From positions 153,501-217,500 of the forward strand of contig NZ_CP151943.1 of the NCBI RefSeq assembly GCF_038592905.1: 64,000 bases of DNA, in the 5' to 3' direction. Within the stretch, counting starts at the first letter, position 1. Each line of letters opens with the position of its first letter. The stretch comes from Neobacillus sp. FSL H8-0543 (lineage in GTDB: Bacteria > Bacillota > Bacilli > Bacillales > Cytobacillaceae). A program made the position numbers and the translations under genes. Positions 43,149-51,502 of the stretch are shown piece by piece. The notes beneath the pieces are model-generated. The model searched no databases. It was not told where the DNA came from and worked only from the letters and a program-made list of their open reading frames with translations.

Positions 43149-43835
43149 CTATTCAATTATAAACTTCTCTATTGTCTTTTGACCAATTTCACTTTCCGTA
43201 AATATAAATGAAACCGTGTTACCTTCTTTAAGTAATGGATATTGTTGGATTGCTTCTTGAGATAATTGAAATGATTCTTCACTACCTTCATATATTAACT
43301 CAATTGAATGTGGATCAATTTGGCCAACTAGTTCACCTGAGCCCTGCGAATATAAAGAACTCTCAACAAATAAGTCCATTACAACTTTTGCCTCTTCTTC
43401 TTTGGCTGTTAAAAAAACCTCTATTTTGTATTGACCATTGGCTAAATCAGAAATGATAAACTCATTTATAATCTCTTCGTTATTTTCTAGGGTTAATTCA
43501 ATTATAGCTTGTGTAGATGAAACTTCATCAGAATACTGCTTTACTTTTTCCCCCTTCAGATTATAAACGATAAAATCTGCCTTTAGTCCACTTGGAAAAG
43601 TAAGTTTTTTAGGTTTCCCAGAGATATTTTTAACCTTGTAAGTAACAACAACAGAATTGTTCTCTTCCTTTGTTGTAATGGAAGAATGGAATTCAGCTGC
43701 AATTTCCTCCTGGGGTGGTAAATCTGATTTTACACCTCCAGTACTGCCATTAGTATTTGCTCCCTTTCCACAGCCAGTTAATAATCCTATTATTACTACT
43801 GTACTCAGCACAATAGTAATTTTATTGTTAAGCAT
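43149..43835 (-). CDS. BsuPI-domain lipoprotein
   Basis: A 228-residue secreted lipoprotein: hydrophobic signal (residues 6-20) with the lipobox LLTGC, lipidated Cys near 22, a Gly/Asn linker, then an immunoglobulin-like BsuPI domain (VVVTYKVKNISGKPKKLTFP, then ADFIVYNLKGEKVKQYSDEV). The prototype is the intracellular proteinase inhibitor of B. subtilis, but exported relatives of this domain have no proven inhibitory role. The C terminus has a second small beta domain. Monocistronic; the ribosome site is AAAGGAG. Confidence 0.82.
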   Translation of the reverse strand: MLNNKITIVLSTVVIIGLLTGCGKGANTNGSTGGVKSDLPPQEEIAAEFHSSITTKEENNSVVVTYKVKNISGKPKKLTFPSGLKADFIVYNLKGEKVKQYSDEVSSTQAIIELTLENNEEIINEFIISDLANGQYKIEVFLTAKEEEAKVVMDLFVESSLYSQGSGELVGQIDPHSIELIYEGSEESFQLSQEAIQQYPLLKEGNTVSFIFTESEIGQKTIEKFIIE

Positions 43836-44003
43836 AATTATACTCTCCTTTTATTCAATAAGTGGAATTTACTGGTTCAACGGTATAGTCGTTAAAAAGG
43901 AGATAGAGGTTACACAGTCCATGCATAAATTTTATTCCTCACAAAAATAGACGGATGACAAAAAAGCTACCGCATAGAAAAATACACTGGTTAAAAGCAT
44001 TTT

Positions 44004-44043
44004 AAAAAAAAAAGACTCTGAATAACATATTGTTATCAGAGTC
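44004..44043 (-). terminator. Terminator of the SMR operon
   Basis: GACTCTGAATAAC and GTTATCAGAGTC form a stem; the minus strand ends in a run of ten T. Confidence 0.88.
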
Positions 44044-44044
44044 C

Positions 44045-44356
44045 TTATGAAATGAGTTTTAAACCGATCGCAGAAGCAAGAATCAGTGCAATAAAAAAGA
44101 TTCTTTTCCATTCTTTTGGTTCACCATATAAAAACATTCCTAATAAGGTAGAACCTATTGTACCTATACCTGTCCAAACTCCATAAGCCGTTCCCATCGG
44201 TATCGTTTTCATGGCGTACGATAAAAGGAATAGACTCGCCCCAAAACTAAGAATTAAATAAATAGCTCCGTCCCATTTTTTCATTGTCAATCGTTTAATG
44301 TTAAGCACCCCGAGAACTTCGGAGCTGCCAGCTAGTATTAAAGCAAACCAATCCAT
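44045..44356 (-). CDS. SMR-family efflux subunit (YvdR/YkkD-like)
   Basis: A 103-residue small multidrug resistance protein with four helices. The conserved membrane Glu lies in LILAGSSEVLGVLNIK near residue 13, and MGTAYGVWTGIGTIGSTLLG near 55-75 is the family helix 3 motif. It is the second half of a pair with the preceding SMR gene (gap 2 bp), probably forming a heterodimeric, proton-driven exporter of guanidinium-like or quaternary cations. The gene order TetR-SMR-SMR equals yvdT-yvdS-yvdR of B. subtilis. Confidence 0.88.
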   Translation of the reverse strand: MDWFALILAGSSEVLGVLNIKRLTMKKWDGAIYLILSFGASLFLLSYAMKTIPMGTAYGVWTGIGTIGSTLLGMFLYGEPKEWKRIFFIALILASAIGLKLIS

Positions 44357-44358
44357 TA

Positions 44359-44715
44359 TTAAGCCCCTCTTTTTACATTCGATTCTTGTTGGTCAGACGG
44401 TTCACCCGTCACCATTTTTAATCCAATCACTCCAATTAGCAGTGTACCTATCAATAGAAGTTTGTAAAAATTAAACGGTTCTCCAAATATGACCATTTCC
44501 GCCAAAACCGCTCCCGCTGTTCCAATTCCAGTAAAAACGGCATAAACTGTCCCTAACGGCAAGTAGTGCGTTGCTTTGATCAGCACATAAAAGCTTGCCA
44601 CAACAGCAATCAATGTCGCTGTCCATTCTAATAGGCTATCGGAGTGTTTTAGGCCAGCTACCCACACGACTTCAAACATACCCGCAAACAACACAGCAAG
44701 CCAATACTTATTCAT
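44359..44715 (-). CDS. SMR-family efflux subunit (YvdS/YkkC-like)
   Basis: A 118-residue small multidrug resistance protein. The essential Glu lies in [19 protein letters not shown] near residue 15, and [20 protein letters not shown] near 55 is the family signature. The extra polar C-terminal tail ([14 protein letters not shown]) is typical of the longer partner in paired SMR systems. The ATG at 44715 follows GGGAGGG and overlaps the TetR stop codon as ATGA, so translation is coupled. Confidence 0.88.
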   Translation of the reverse strand: MNKYWLAVLFAGMFEVVWVAGLKHSDSLLEWTATLIAVVASFYVLIKATHYLPLGTVYAVFTGIGTAGAVLAEMVIFGEPFNFYKLLLIGTLLIGVIGLKMVTGEPSDQQESNVKRGA

Positions 44716-45302
44716 TCTTTTCCCTCCCTGCAGCTGGTTCCTTGCCAAAAAATTTGCCAAGCAGCATCAACCCGGATTTTATACCTTTGATTTCCCCCAT
44801 ATAAAAGCTCAACCAATACTCCATCAATTAGCGTGAGATACGCAATTGCTACTGCTTCTATATTATTACCGCTTAATTCACCCTTTATTTTTGCCTGGTT
44901 CAGGAGTTTGATAAGATTCCTTTTCAGTCCATCAAGAAATGGATTAACAATTTTCGTCACTTCATCAAAAAGCGCGGGTGGCGGAAAGAAAGAAATTCTT
45001 AGAAAAAGTTTAGTTGTACTCGATTCATTGAATCCTTGTTCTAACCATTCAAATATTCCATGTAATTTTGTTTTTAGCGGTAAACTTTCGCTTGTTTGAA
45101 AATAGGTTAAAATCCGCCTTCTTTCTATATATAATACATGCCCGACAACGGATAAAAACAGATCATCCTTTCCTTTGTAATGCGCATATATACTTGGTTT
45201 TTTTATTCCCACTTCTTCAGCGATCTTACTTAAGGACGCACCTTCATACCCAAAATGGGCAAAATGCTTTAGTGCGACATCTCGTATTTTGGCTGCACTC
45301 AT
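44712..45302 (-). CDS. TetR-family regulator of the SMR pair (YvdT-like)
   Basis: A 196-residue TetR repressor. The N-terminal helix-turn-helix ([20 protein letters not shown], then [16 protein letters not shown]) is canonical, and the C-terminal ligand domain is of the YvdT/BetI-like type. It is the first gene of the operon, followed by the two efflux genes with ATGA overlap, so it probably represses its own operon through the palindrome at 45310-45331. The ATG at 45302 is preferred; a GTG three codons earlier lies inside the operator end. Confidence 0.88.
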   Translation of the reverse strand: MSAAKIRDVALKHFAHFGYEGASLSKIAEEVGIKKPSIYAHYKGKDDLFLSVVGHVLYIERRRILTYFQTSESLPLKTKLHGIFEWLEQGFNESSTTKLFLRISFFPPPALFDEVTKIVNPFLDGLKRNLIKLLNQAKIKGELSGNNIEAVAIAYLTLIDGVLVELLYGGNQRYKIRVDAAWQIFWQGTSCREGKE

Positions 45303-45309
45303 CAACAAC

Positions 45310-45331
45310 ACCTACCTAACGTTCGGTAGGT
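45310..45331. promoter_or_regulatory. TetR-type operator palindrome
   Basis: A 22-bp near-perfect palindrome, ACCTACC-TAACGTTC-GGTAGGT, self-complementary at 20 of 22 positions, lies immediately before the TetR start codon. It overlaps the ribosome-site region, a position suited to autorepression. The recognition by this particular TetR is inferred from location. Confidence 0.8.
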
Positions 45332-45420
45332 TTATTTTCTCTCATTATAAATAATTTGTCAATTTATATTTTTTAGTGATTTAATTAGTAAAATAAATCA
45401 ATGCATTTAGAAAAATAGTT

Positions 45421-45449
45421 TTGACAATTTTGTGAACAAAGTGAATAAT
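45421..45449 (+). promoter_or_regulatory. Promoter of the small membrane protein gene
   Basis: Perfect -35 TTGACA (45421-45426), 17-bp spacer, AATAAT (45444-45449). The spacer contains the dyad TTTGT-GA-ACAAA. Confidence 0.65.
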
Positions 45450-45471
45450 ATATAAAAAAGGAGGCTGCATA

Positions 45472-45732
45472 ATGGAATCTAACTTTACTATCTTAAATGC
45501 GGTTAAATATGTAGGGGCATCCATACTTACCATTGGAATGATTATTTTTTCACTTGGCTTTTTTGCAAACGGTTCCAGTGCAATGACTGGCATCGGTATT
45601 GGCACGATTATGGGTGCCGTGTTTATTTTTCTAATGGGTGTCTTTTTTGTAGCAACTGAAGAGATGCTGGAAAAATCCTTCAAGGGTATTGAGGTAACAA
45701 AAATGAAATCAAAAAATGGAGCGCCATTGTAA
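45472..45732 (+). CDS. Small membrane protein, two helices
   Basis: An 86-residue protein with two hydrophobic segments (about 12-31 and 42-62) and a charged C-terminal tail (EEMLEKSFKGIEVTKMKSKN). No family recognised. The first helix is preceded by LNAVKYVGASILTIGM and the second is Gly-rich (MTGIGIGTIMGAVF). The ribosome site AAAGGAGG and a good promoter support it as a real gene. The role is unknown; it converges on the qox operon. Confidence 0.7.
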   Translation: MESNFTILNAVKYVGASILTIGMIIFSLGFFANGSSAMTGIGIGTIMGAVFIFLMGVFFVATEEMLEKSFKGIEVTKMKSKNGAPL

Positions 45733-45753
45733 AATGACGCTCCATTCTTTTTT
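45717..45753. terminator. Bidirectional terminator
   Basis: GGAGCGCCATT and AATGACGCTCC form a stem with one mismatch, spanning the stop codon of the small membrane protein gene and followed by a T run. It also lies at the end of qoxD. Confidence 0.8.
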
Positions 45754-46033
45754 ACATATCCCAAACCATTGTTAGTAATGTTCCAAAAACCGTAATTAAT
45801 GCAATGAATATACCATAATAAATATTGGTATAAATTGCCCCTTTGTCGTTCGTTTCACCAGCGTGCATAAACACGATCAGTTGAACCGCCGCTTGTATGA
45901 ATGCTGTTACGATCAGGATTGTCATTCCAACAGCAAAGCTCATATCTAAAAAATAAACCGACAAAGCAACTGTTGTAAGCAGTAATGAAAAGACAAATCC
46001 CATAACCTGATTCATCGGGAATAATTCTTTCAT
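45752..46033 (-). CDS. qoxD: Quinol oxidase subunit IV (QoxD)
   Basis: A 93-residue three-helix membrane protein, subunit IV of the aa3/bo3-type menaquinol oxidase. The pattern ELFPMNQVMGFVFSLLLTTV and TAFIQAAVQLIVFMHAGE is characteristic of QoxD/CyoD. It helps assemble the CuB centre in subunit I. It is the last gene of qoxABCD, 2 bp after qoxC. Confidence 0.93.
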   Translation of the reverse strand: MKELFPMNQVMGFVFSLLLTTVALSVYFLDMSFAVGMTILIVTAFIQAAVQLIVFMHAGETNDKGAIYTNIYYGIFIALITVFGTLLTMVWDM

Positions 46034-46035
46034 GT

Positions 46036-46632
46036 TTACATCATTCCTTTCAGGTAGACGAAGCTAAAAATGAAAATCCAAACAACGTCTAAGAAATGCC
46101 AGTATAGAGAAAAGATAAACGATTTATTTGCTGTTTCAGGAGTCAAGCCACGCTTTTTTATCTGCAGGAGGATAAAGATTCCCCAGATTAATCCAAAGGT
46201 TACGTGTGCTCCATGTGTGCCTAATGTGGTTAAAAGGATCGCCGTAAAGGCACTTGTTTGCAGTCCTGCTCCTACATGAACATAATGAACAAATTCATAT
46301 ATCTCAAATCCTAAAAATCCCGCACCAAGCAGCAGTGTAATCCCAAAGAATATCATCATGGCTTTCTTGTTGCCGATTCTCATGGCATGGATTCCCAAAC
46401 CAATGATAAAACTACTTGTTAAAAGTAAAATAGTCTCTATCAGTACTGGAGCAATTTCAAAAATTTCTGCCCCTGTAGGTCCTGTTCCTGTCCGATCCAC
46501 TAAGGTGAAATAGGATGCAAACAGTGTCCCGAAAAGCATAATTTCAGCACCCAAGAAAATCCAAAACCCTAAAATGTTAAGCTTATTTTGGTCTGTACTA
46601 TATTCAAGTGGAAGCGAGTGATCTATTTTCAT
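46036..46632 (-). CDS. qoxC: Quinol oxidase subunit III (QoxC)
   Basis: A 198-residue, five-helix subunit III of the quinol oxidase. Visible are NILGFWIFLGAEIMLFGTLF near residue 20 with the conserved Glu, and LGTHGAHVTFGLIWG near 135 with the family His, and the terminal SLYWHFLDVVWIFIF. Its start codon shares one base with the end of qoxB, indicating coupled translation. Confidence 0.94.
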   Translation of the reverse strand: MKIDHSLPLEYSTDQNKLNILGFWIFLGAEIMLFGTLFASYFTLVDRTGTGPTGAEIFEIAPVLIETILLLTSSFIIGLGIHAMRIGNKKAMMIFFGITLLLGAGFLGFEIYEFVHYVHVGAGLQTSAFTAILLTTLGTHGAHVTFGLIWGIFILLQIKKRGLTPETANKSFIFSLYWHFLDVVWIFIFSFVYLKGMM

Positions 46633-48578
46633 TATTTCGCACCTCGCATTTTGGTTTCAGTTTCTTCAATTTCTTTAACAGAAATATAACGTCCATGATC
46701 CTTCTCAAAGGAACGGAGAGCCATACAGACAAAGATACCAATGGTAGTAAGAATGCCTGGAATCCATAATCCGAATACAAATGAGAATCCCCAAGCGAAG
46801 AAGATCGCCCCCATGATAAATGGTACCCCGCTGTTATTTGGCATATGGATTTTTTCATAATCTCCTTTAAATAAAACATGCCCCTTTTTCTTTGCATCCC
46901 ATAAGCCTTCAGATGATTCAACTTGTGGAATAATTGCAAAGTTATATTCTGGAACAGGGTTATGCGTGGCCCACTCAAGTGAACGTGCATCCCAAGGATC
47001 TGAACCAATATCTCTTGAAGCATAACGAGTACTGTAGTAGATGTTATAGACAATTAATGCAAAGCCTATTGCCATTCCAAATGCCCCGATGAAGGAAATC
47101 ATATTCCAAATTCCAAATCCAGTTGATTCAGAGTAAGTGTACATTCTACGTGCTTGCCCATCCAAACCAGAAAAGAACATCGGCATAAAGGCGACAAGGG
47201 TACTAATTGAAATCACCCAAGCGGCAATTTTCCCAATCTTTTCATTCAGCATGAAACCGAACATTTTCGGCCAATAGTAGGTTAGCCCAGCCAGCATCGC
47301 AAAGACCACTCCTGGAATAATTACCATATGGAAGTGAGCGACTAAGAACATCGTATTATGATATTGGTAATCCGCTGCTGACATCGCGAGCATCACACCT
47401 GTTACCCCACCGATGGTAAACGTCGGTAAAAACAGGATTGAATATAACATAGGTGTTGTAATAACAATTTTCCCTTTCCAAAGCGTGAACAACCAGTTAA
47501 AGATCTTCACTCCGGTTGGTACAGCTATCGCCATAGTGGTAATCGAGAAGATACTGTTAGTAAGAGCACCTTGACCCATAGTAAAGAAATGGTGAGTCCA
47601 AACTAAGAAAGAAAGTAATGAAATGATAACCATTGAGCCAACCATCGATTTATAGCCATAGAGATTACGCTTTGAAAAGGTTGAAATAATCTCACTATAA
47701 ATACCAAACGCCGGCAGAATTAAGATATACACTTCAGGATGTCCCCAGACCCAGAACAAGTTAGCCCAAAGCATATCCATCCCGCCATTTGAAGTGGTAA
47801 AGAAATTAGTTGCAAATAGCCTATCCATTGTACCCATTAGCAGAGCTACTGTTAACACAGGAAAAGCGAAAACGATGATGATGTTAGCAACTAATGATGA
47901 CCATGTGAACATTGGCATTTTCATCATTGTCATACCTGGCGCTCTCATTTTTAAAATAGTCGTAATCATGTTAATCCCAGTCATCAAAGTACCGAGACCT
48001 GAAATCTGCAGAGCGAACATATAATAGTTCGTTCCGACTGATTCACTAAATTCATTACCCGCAAGGGGGAAATACGAAGTCCATCCTGCATCAGGTGAAC
48101 CGCCGACGACGAATGAGATGTTTAATAACATTGCACCGGCAAAGAATAACCAGAAACTGAGTGCATTTAAGCGCGGAAACGCAACGTCACGCGCCCCAAT
48201 TTGTAATGGTACAACAAAGTTCATTAATGCCATGATGAATGGCATCGCCATAAAGATAATCATTACCACCCCATGTGTGGAGAAAATCTCATTATAATGC
48301 TGGGCATCTAATAGTTTGTTTTCAGGTACCGCAAGTTGGGCTCGCATCATTATTGCATCCGCCCCGCCGCGGAATAACATTATCAATGCCGAGATTAAAT
48401 ACATAATACCGATTCGTTTGTGGTCTACTGTTGTTAACCATTCACGCCACAGATAACCCCATTTCTTAAAATATGTTAACCCAGCAATAACCGCGATCAC
48501 GGTCAGACCAATGGCAACCATTGAGGCGTAAATCGCAGGACTCGGGTGTGGAACAGCAAAGCGACTAAAGAAATCCAT
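46632..48578 (-). CDS. qoxB: Quinol oxidase subunit I (QoxB)
   Basis: A 648-residue catalytic subunit of the haem-copper menaquinol oxidase, reducing O2 to water and pumping protons. Haem and copper ligands are visible: the low-spin haem His in YNEIFSTHGVVMI near residue 105, the CuB His-Tyr pair in VWGHPEVYILILPAFG near 282, the HH pair in FLVWTHHFFTMG near 331, and the haem a3/a ligands in VAHFHMVI near 416. About fifteen helices. The ribosome site AAAGGAG precedes the ATG. Confidence 0.96.
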   Translation of the reverse strand: MDFFSRFAVPHPSPAIYASMVAIGLTVIAVIAGLTYFKKWGYLWREWLTTVDHKRIGIMYLISALIMLFRGGADAIMMRAQLAVPENKLLDAQHYNEIFSTHGVVMIIFMAMPFIMALMNFVVPLQIGARDVAFPRLNALSFWLFFAGAMLLNISFVVGGSPDAGWTSYFPLAGNEFSESVGTNYYMFALQISGLGTLMTGINMITTILKMRAPGMTMMKMPMFTWSSLVANIIIVFAFPVLTVALLMGTMDRLFATNFFTTSNGGMDMLWANLFWVWGHPEVYILILPAFGIYSEIISTFSKRNLYGYKSMVGSMVIISLLSFLVWTHHFFTMGQGALTNSIFSITTMAIAVPTGVKIFNWLFTLWKGKIVITTPMLYSILFLPTFTIGGVTGVMLAMSAADYQYHNTMFLVAHFHMVIIPGVVFAMLAGLTYYWPKMFGFMLNEKIGKIAAWVISISTLVAFMPMFFSGLDGQARRMYTYSESTGFGIWNMISFIGAFGMAIGFALIVYNIYYSTRYASRDIGSDPWDARSLEWATHNPVPEYNFAIIPQVESSEGLWDAKKKGHVLFKGDYEKIHMPNNSGVPFIMGAIFFAWGFSFVFGLWIPGILTTIGIFVCMALRSFEKDHGRYISVKEIEETETKMRGAK

Positions 48579-48631
48579 GCTAGTATATCTCCTTTCGAGT
48601 AACTTTCTTGTCAGCTAAAACTAGCAAACTC

Positions 48632-49549
48632 TTAATGATTTTGGTGTGCTTCTGTTTCGGACTCATTTGAGTCATTTGCAGATGCTTTCTCAGAATCGTT
48701 GGAACTATGATTATGTCCACCGTGTTCACCCTCAGGAGGAGGCATAAATCCTAAATGTGTGCCCGTATAGGTGGACTGTCCAAGATGGCCTGGTTTTAAT
48801 AACTCATCAAATTTTTCTTCCGTTAACGGTTTTGCCGTTTCTTTTACCTCTTCTACCCATTCTTCAAATTCATCTTTAGGCATAGCTTCAACGTTAAATG
48901 TATTTTCTGCGAATCCTTTCCCGCTAAAGTTTGCATTTCTGCCCATGAACTCCCCGGGAACATCTGCAGCTAAATGTAAGGTGTTAACCATGTCAGACAT
49001 GGCATATTTTTGGCCACCGAGCTGAGGAATCCAAAAACTTGTAATAGGTCCGTAGGAATAAAGTTTAAATTCGATTGGACGGTCGGTCGGAATATATAAG
49101 TAGTTAACCGTTTCGATGTTCTCCTCTGGATAACTAAAATGCCATTTCCAGTTAGAGGAGGAAGCATAAATGATTAATGGTTTTTTATTTTCATAGCCTT
49201 TCGGTGTTGACTCTACTTCATAATTTGATTTAACAGACATAACAGAAAGGAATATAACGATTAACACCGGAATTCCTACACATACTGCTTCAACCAATAA
49301 GCTTCCCTTAATATGTGGTGGCTCATAATCTTTACTCTGTTTTGAAGCACGGAACTTTATTAACATATATACAAGCATAGCAAATACTACGATGACGATT
49401 ACTGACATTAAAATAATTGATAATATGATGTCATCTGCTTGTGTTTTGGCTTGTGGTCCTTTAGGATCTAAAACCATTAACGGCTCGCAACCTGTAAGCA
49501 ATGTGAAAATGGTAAATATTGAAGACAAAACAACCCATTTAAATTTCAT
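48632..49549 (-). CDS. qoxA: Quinol oxidase subunit II (QoxA)
   Basis: A 305-residue lipoprotein subunit of the quinol oxidase. A signal with the lipobox LLTGC, two transmembrane helices (about 45-65 and 85-107) and an outer cupredoxin domain are visible. The CuA ligand cysteines of cytochrome c oxidases are absent, as expected for a quinol-oxidising enzyme. The C-terminal tail is unusually rich in His, Ser, Asn and Glu (about the last 35 residues, GEHGGHNH...EAHQNH). The ATG at 49549 follows AAAGGGG. It is the first gene of the operon. Confidence 0.94.
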   Translation of the reverse strand: MKFKWVVLSSIFTIFTLLTGCEPLMVLDPKGPQAKTQADDIILSIILMSVIVIVVFAMLVYMLIKFRASKQSKDYEPPHIKGSLLVEAVCVGIPVLIVIFLSVMSVKSNYEVESTPKGYENKKPLIIYASSSNWKWHFSYPEENIETVNYLYIPTDRPIEFKLYSYGPITSFWIPQLGGQKYAMSDMVNTLHLAADVPGEFMGRNANFSGKGFAENTFNVEAMPKDEFEEWVEEVKETAKPLTEEKFDELLKPGHLGQSTYTGTHLGFMPPPEGEHGGHNHSSNDSEKASANDSNESETEAHQNH

Positions 49550-49591
49550 TGTGGTACCCCTTTCTACAATTCTTAAAGTCTTTATATAGAC

Positions 49592-49607
49592 TGTGATATA
49601 TATCACA
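49592..49607. promoter_or_regulatory. TGTGA-N6-TCACA box downstream of the qox promoter
   Basis: TGTGATATATATCACA is a perfect Fnr/Crp-type palindrome, centred about 14 bp downstream of the predicted qoxA transcription start, a repressing position. The inner bases do not fit Rex. Confidence 0.65.
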
Positions 49608-49620
49608 CTTATCTCTTCAT

Positions 49621-49648
49621 ATTATAATGACTTTAATTAAAAAGTCAT
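49621..49648 (-). promoter_or_regulatory. Predicted qoxA promoter with embedded dyad
   Basis: On the minus strand, ATGACT (49648-49643), 16 bp, then the perfect TATAAT (49626-49621). A 9-bp inverted repeat AATGACTTT-N6-AAAGTCATT (49626-49649) covers the spacer and the -35 element. Confidence 0.6.
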
Positions 49649-49653
49649 TCGAA

Positions 49654-49669
49654 TGTGAAATATGTCACA
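49654..49669. promoter_or_regulatory. TGTGA-N6-TCACA box upstream of the qox promoter
   Basis: TGTGAAATATGTCACA lies about 47 bp upstream of the predicted qoxA start and exactly 62 bp from the other box, close to six helical turns. Confidence 0.65.
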
Positions 49670-49766
49670 AAATGTTCAAAAATAAGAATGATTGTTTATT
49701 TTCCAGTAGCAATCATTAGCATTTAATTTAGAAATCGATTATCATGTAAAAGATATAATGAATTTG

Positions 49767-49870
49767 ATTACCAAGTATAGCCAATTGTAGTAAACTTCTC
49801 CTTTTAAAGTTAAATAAACTAATAGAGCTTGGAAGCCGTTTTTAGAAAACGATTTCCAAGCTCTTTTTTT
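49767..49870 (+). ncRNA. Candidate small RNA ending at an orphan terminator
   Basis: The 11-bp stem AGAGCTTGGAA/TTCCAAGCTCT followed by seven T (49824-49870) is a strong plus-strand terminator with no gene before it on that strand. A TATAAT at 49754-49759 could start a transcript of about 105 nt; the -35 region (GAAATC) is poor. The terminator is certain; the RNA is inferred. Confidence 0.4.
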
Positions 49871-50011
49871 ATTATTCATCCTCTGCAAATTAAATATAGT
49901 AATTAAATCATATTTTTATTTCGTTCTCATGAACTAATAGGATGTTTTATGCGTATCATATTTCCCTTACCCTCCGCATATTGTTTGATGATGGGAAAGG
50001 AGTGTTCAAAA

Positions 50012-50320
50012 ATGATTAGTGTAGAAATAACCAAAAAAATTGATAGCATCGCTCATCCGAAGGTTCGTAATATAGTAAAAATTTGTATAGAAAATGGCTG
50101 CAGGTTTAAACCACATCCAAGCAACCCAAACTTAATTAATTTATTCGATCCAACACAAAGGAAAAATATTATTGGAGACATTAACCCCGCAAGCCCTAGA
50201 GGATATTTCACATTAGAGGTAGAAAATGGCCGTTTCAAATCATTTAGAAATGAAATCATCGGTTTGGACATTGACAAAGCAAATTTTGAAGAGAGTGTTT
50301 TAAAGAGGATAAACCGGTAG
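50012..50320 (+). CDS. Hypothetical protein
   Basis: A 102-residue soluble basic protein. The N-terminal helix region EITKKIDSIAHPKVRNIVKI is followed by a beta-rich core (RGYFTLEVENGRFKSFRNEI). No family recognised. The ATG at 50012 has AAAGGAG upstream at good spacing, and a perfect terminator directly follows the stop codon, supporting a monocistronic gene. The previous 460 bp hold the qox regulatory sites and an orphan terminator. Confidence 0.65.
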   Translation: MISVEITKKIDSIAHPKVRNIVKICIENGCRFKPHPSNPNLINLFDPTQRKNIIGDINPASPRGYFTLEVENGRFKSFRNEIIGLDIDKANFEESVLKRINR

Positions 50321-50363
50321 AAAAAAAGTCATGATTTCACTTAATGAAATCATGACTTTTTTT
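50321..50363. terminator. Bidirectional terminator
   Basis: AAAGTCATGATTTCA and TGAAATCATGACTTT form a 15-bp perfect stem flanked by A and T runs. Confidence 0.9.
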
Positions 50364-50388
50364 ACCTTTGGGATCGCTAACAATTAAA

Positions 50389-51318
50389 TTATTTATAAAA
50401 GGCACGCTTTAAGGCGATACCCGCTTTTTCTAGGGCATCTTTACCTTGATTTATAACGGCTGACATACTGATGAAGCCATGGATTGTACCAGCATAGCGA
50501 ACAGCTTCGACTTCGACACCAGCATCAGCTAACTTTTTCGCGTAAGCCTCACCCTCATCTCTTAGCGGATCATACTCAGCGGTAATCACTAACGCTGGCG
50601 GTAAGCCATTAACATCCTCATAAAGATATGGAGATACCAGCGGGTTTTGTTTATCCTCTTCACTGTTTAAATAGCATTCACGGAACCATTCCATTGTTCC
50701 TTTTGTTAAGAAATAGCCCTCAGAATTTTCCTTCATTGAAACCGTGGCTTTCCCTCCTACATTTGTACTAGGATAGAGGAGAAGCTGGAAACATATCTCT
50801 GGAGCCTTTCTGTCCTTTGAAAGATTCGTAACAACAGCTGCTAGATTACCGCCAGCACTATCGCCGCCAACTGCAATCCTCGTGCGGTCTACCTGAAACT
50901 CTTCCGCATGATCATAAACATATTGAACAGCGGAATAGGAATCTACCACCGCTGCGGGAAATTTATGTTCCGGTGCTAATCGATAATCTACTGAAATGGT
51001 CACACAGTTAGCGTGGTTTGTAAGTGCTCTGCAGACATCATCGTGAGAATCAATATTACCGATTACCCAACCGCCACCATGGAAAAAAACAAGTGCCGGG
51101 TACGTATCCTGTGTTTCCATAGGATAATAGATACGTACAGGAATATCCGATTCAGGACCTGGAACAGTCCGATCCTCAACCTTGCCAACAGGTTCGATTG
51201 CGCCACGCGGCATAATGAATGCAGCCCTTGCCTGCTCTGGAGACAACGTTTCCATTGGCGGTGCACCTGCAGCAGCCAATTGATCTAATACAAATTTCGT
51301 TTGTGGATCAAGTGTCAT
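50389..51318 (-). CDS. Alpha/beta hydrolase, HSL-type esterase
   Basis: A 309-residue esterase of the hormone-sensitive-lipase group. The oxyanion motif FFHGGGWVIGN lies near residue 77, the nucleophile motif GGDSAGGNLAA near 152, the acid in AEYDPLRDEGEAY near 250, and the histidine in GTIHGFISM near 280. It hydrolyses short-chain esters. It is a single gene with its own ribosome site. No link with the nearby catechol genes is evident beyond distance. Confidence 0.88.
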   Translation of the reverse strand: MTLDPQTKFVLDQLAAAGAPPMETLSPEQARAAFIMPRGAIEPVGKVEDRTVPGPESDIPVRIYYPMETQDTYPALVFFHGGGWVIGNIDSHDDVCRALTNHANCVTISVDYRLAPEHKFPAAVVDSYSAVQYVYDHAEEFQVDRTRIAVGGDSAGGNLAAVVTNLSKDRKAPEICFQLLLYPSTNVGGKATVSMKENSEGYFLTKGTMEWFRECYLNSEEDKQNPLVSPYLYEDVNGLPPALVITAEYDPLRDEGEAYAKKLADAGVEVEAVRYAGTIHGFISMSAVINQGKDALEKAGIALKRAFYK

Positions 51319-51502
51319 TCTTTCGCCTACCTTCTGTTATAATATTCTAACAATTACTTCATTCGTTACATATCCTTATTTTTCCTGCAAATAGGTATCT
51401 ACTATTTTAAATAAGATTTATAAACCGATACTCTAGTATTGAAATAATATTTCAGATAGAAAAACAGCCTGCCTAAAAAGGCGGCTGTAATGCAGTAATT
51501 CC

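Noticed and set aside
44359..45331. Guanidine (ykkC) riboswitch before the SMR genes
   Set aside because: No ykkC-type fold was recognised; a TetR gene and its palindromic operator account for control.
47794..48024. Plus-strand open frame within qoxB
   Set aside because: Antisense to a strongly conserved catalytic subunit; no ribosome site or promoter.
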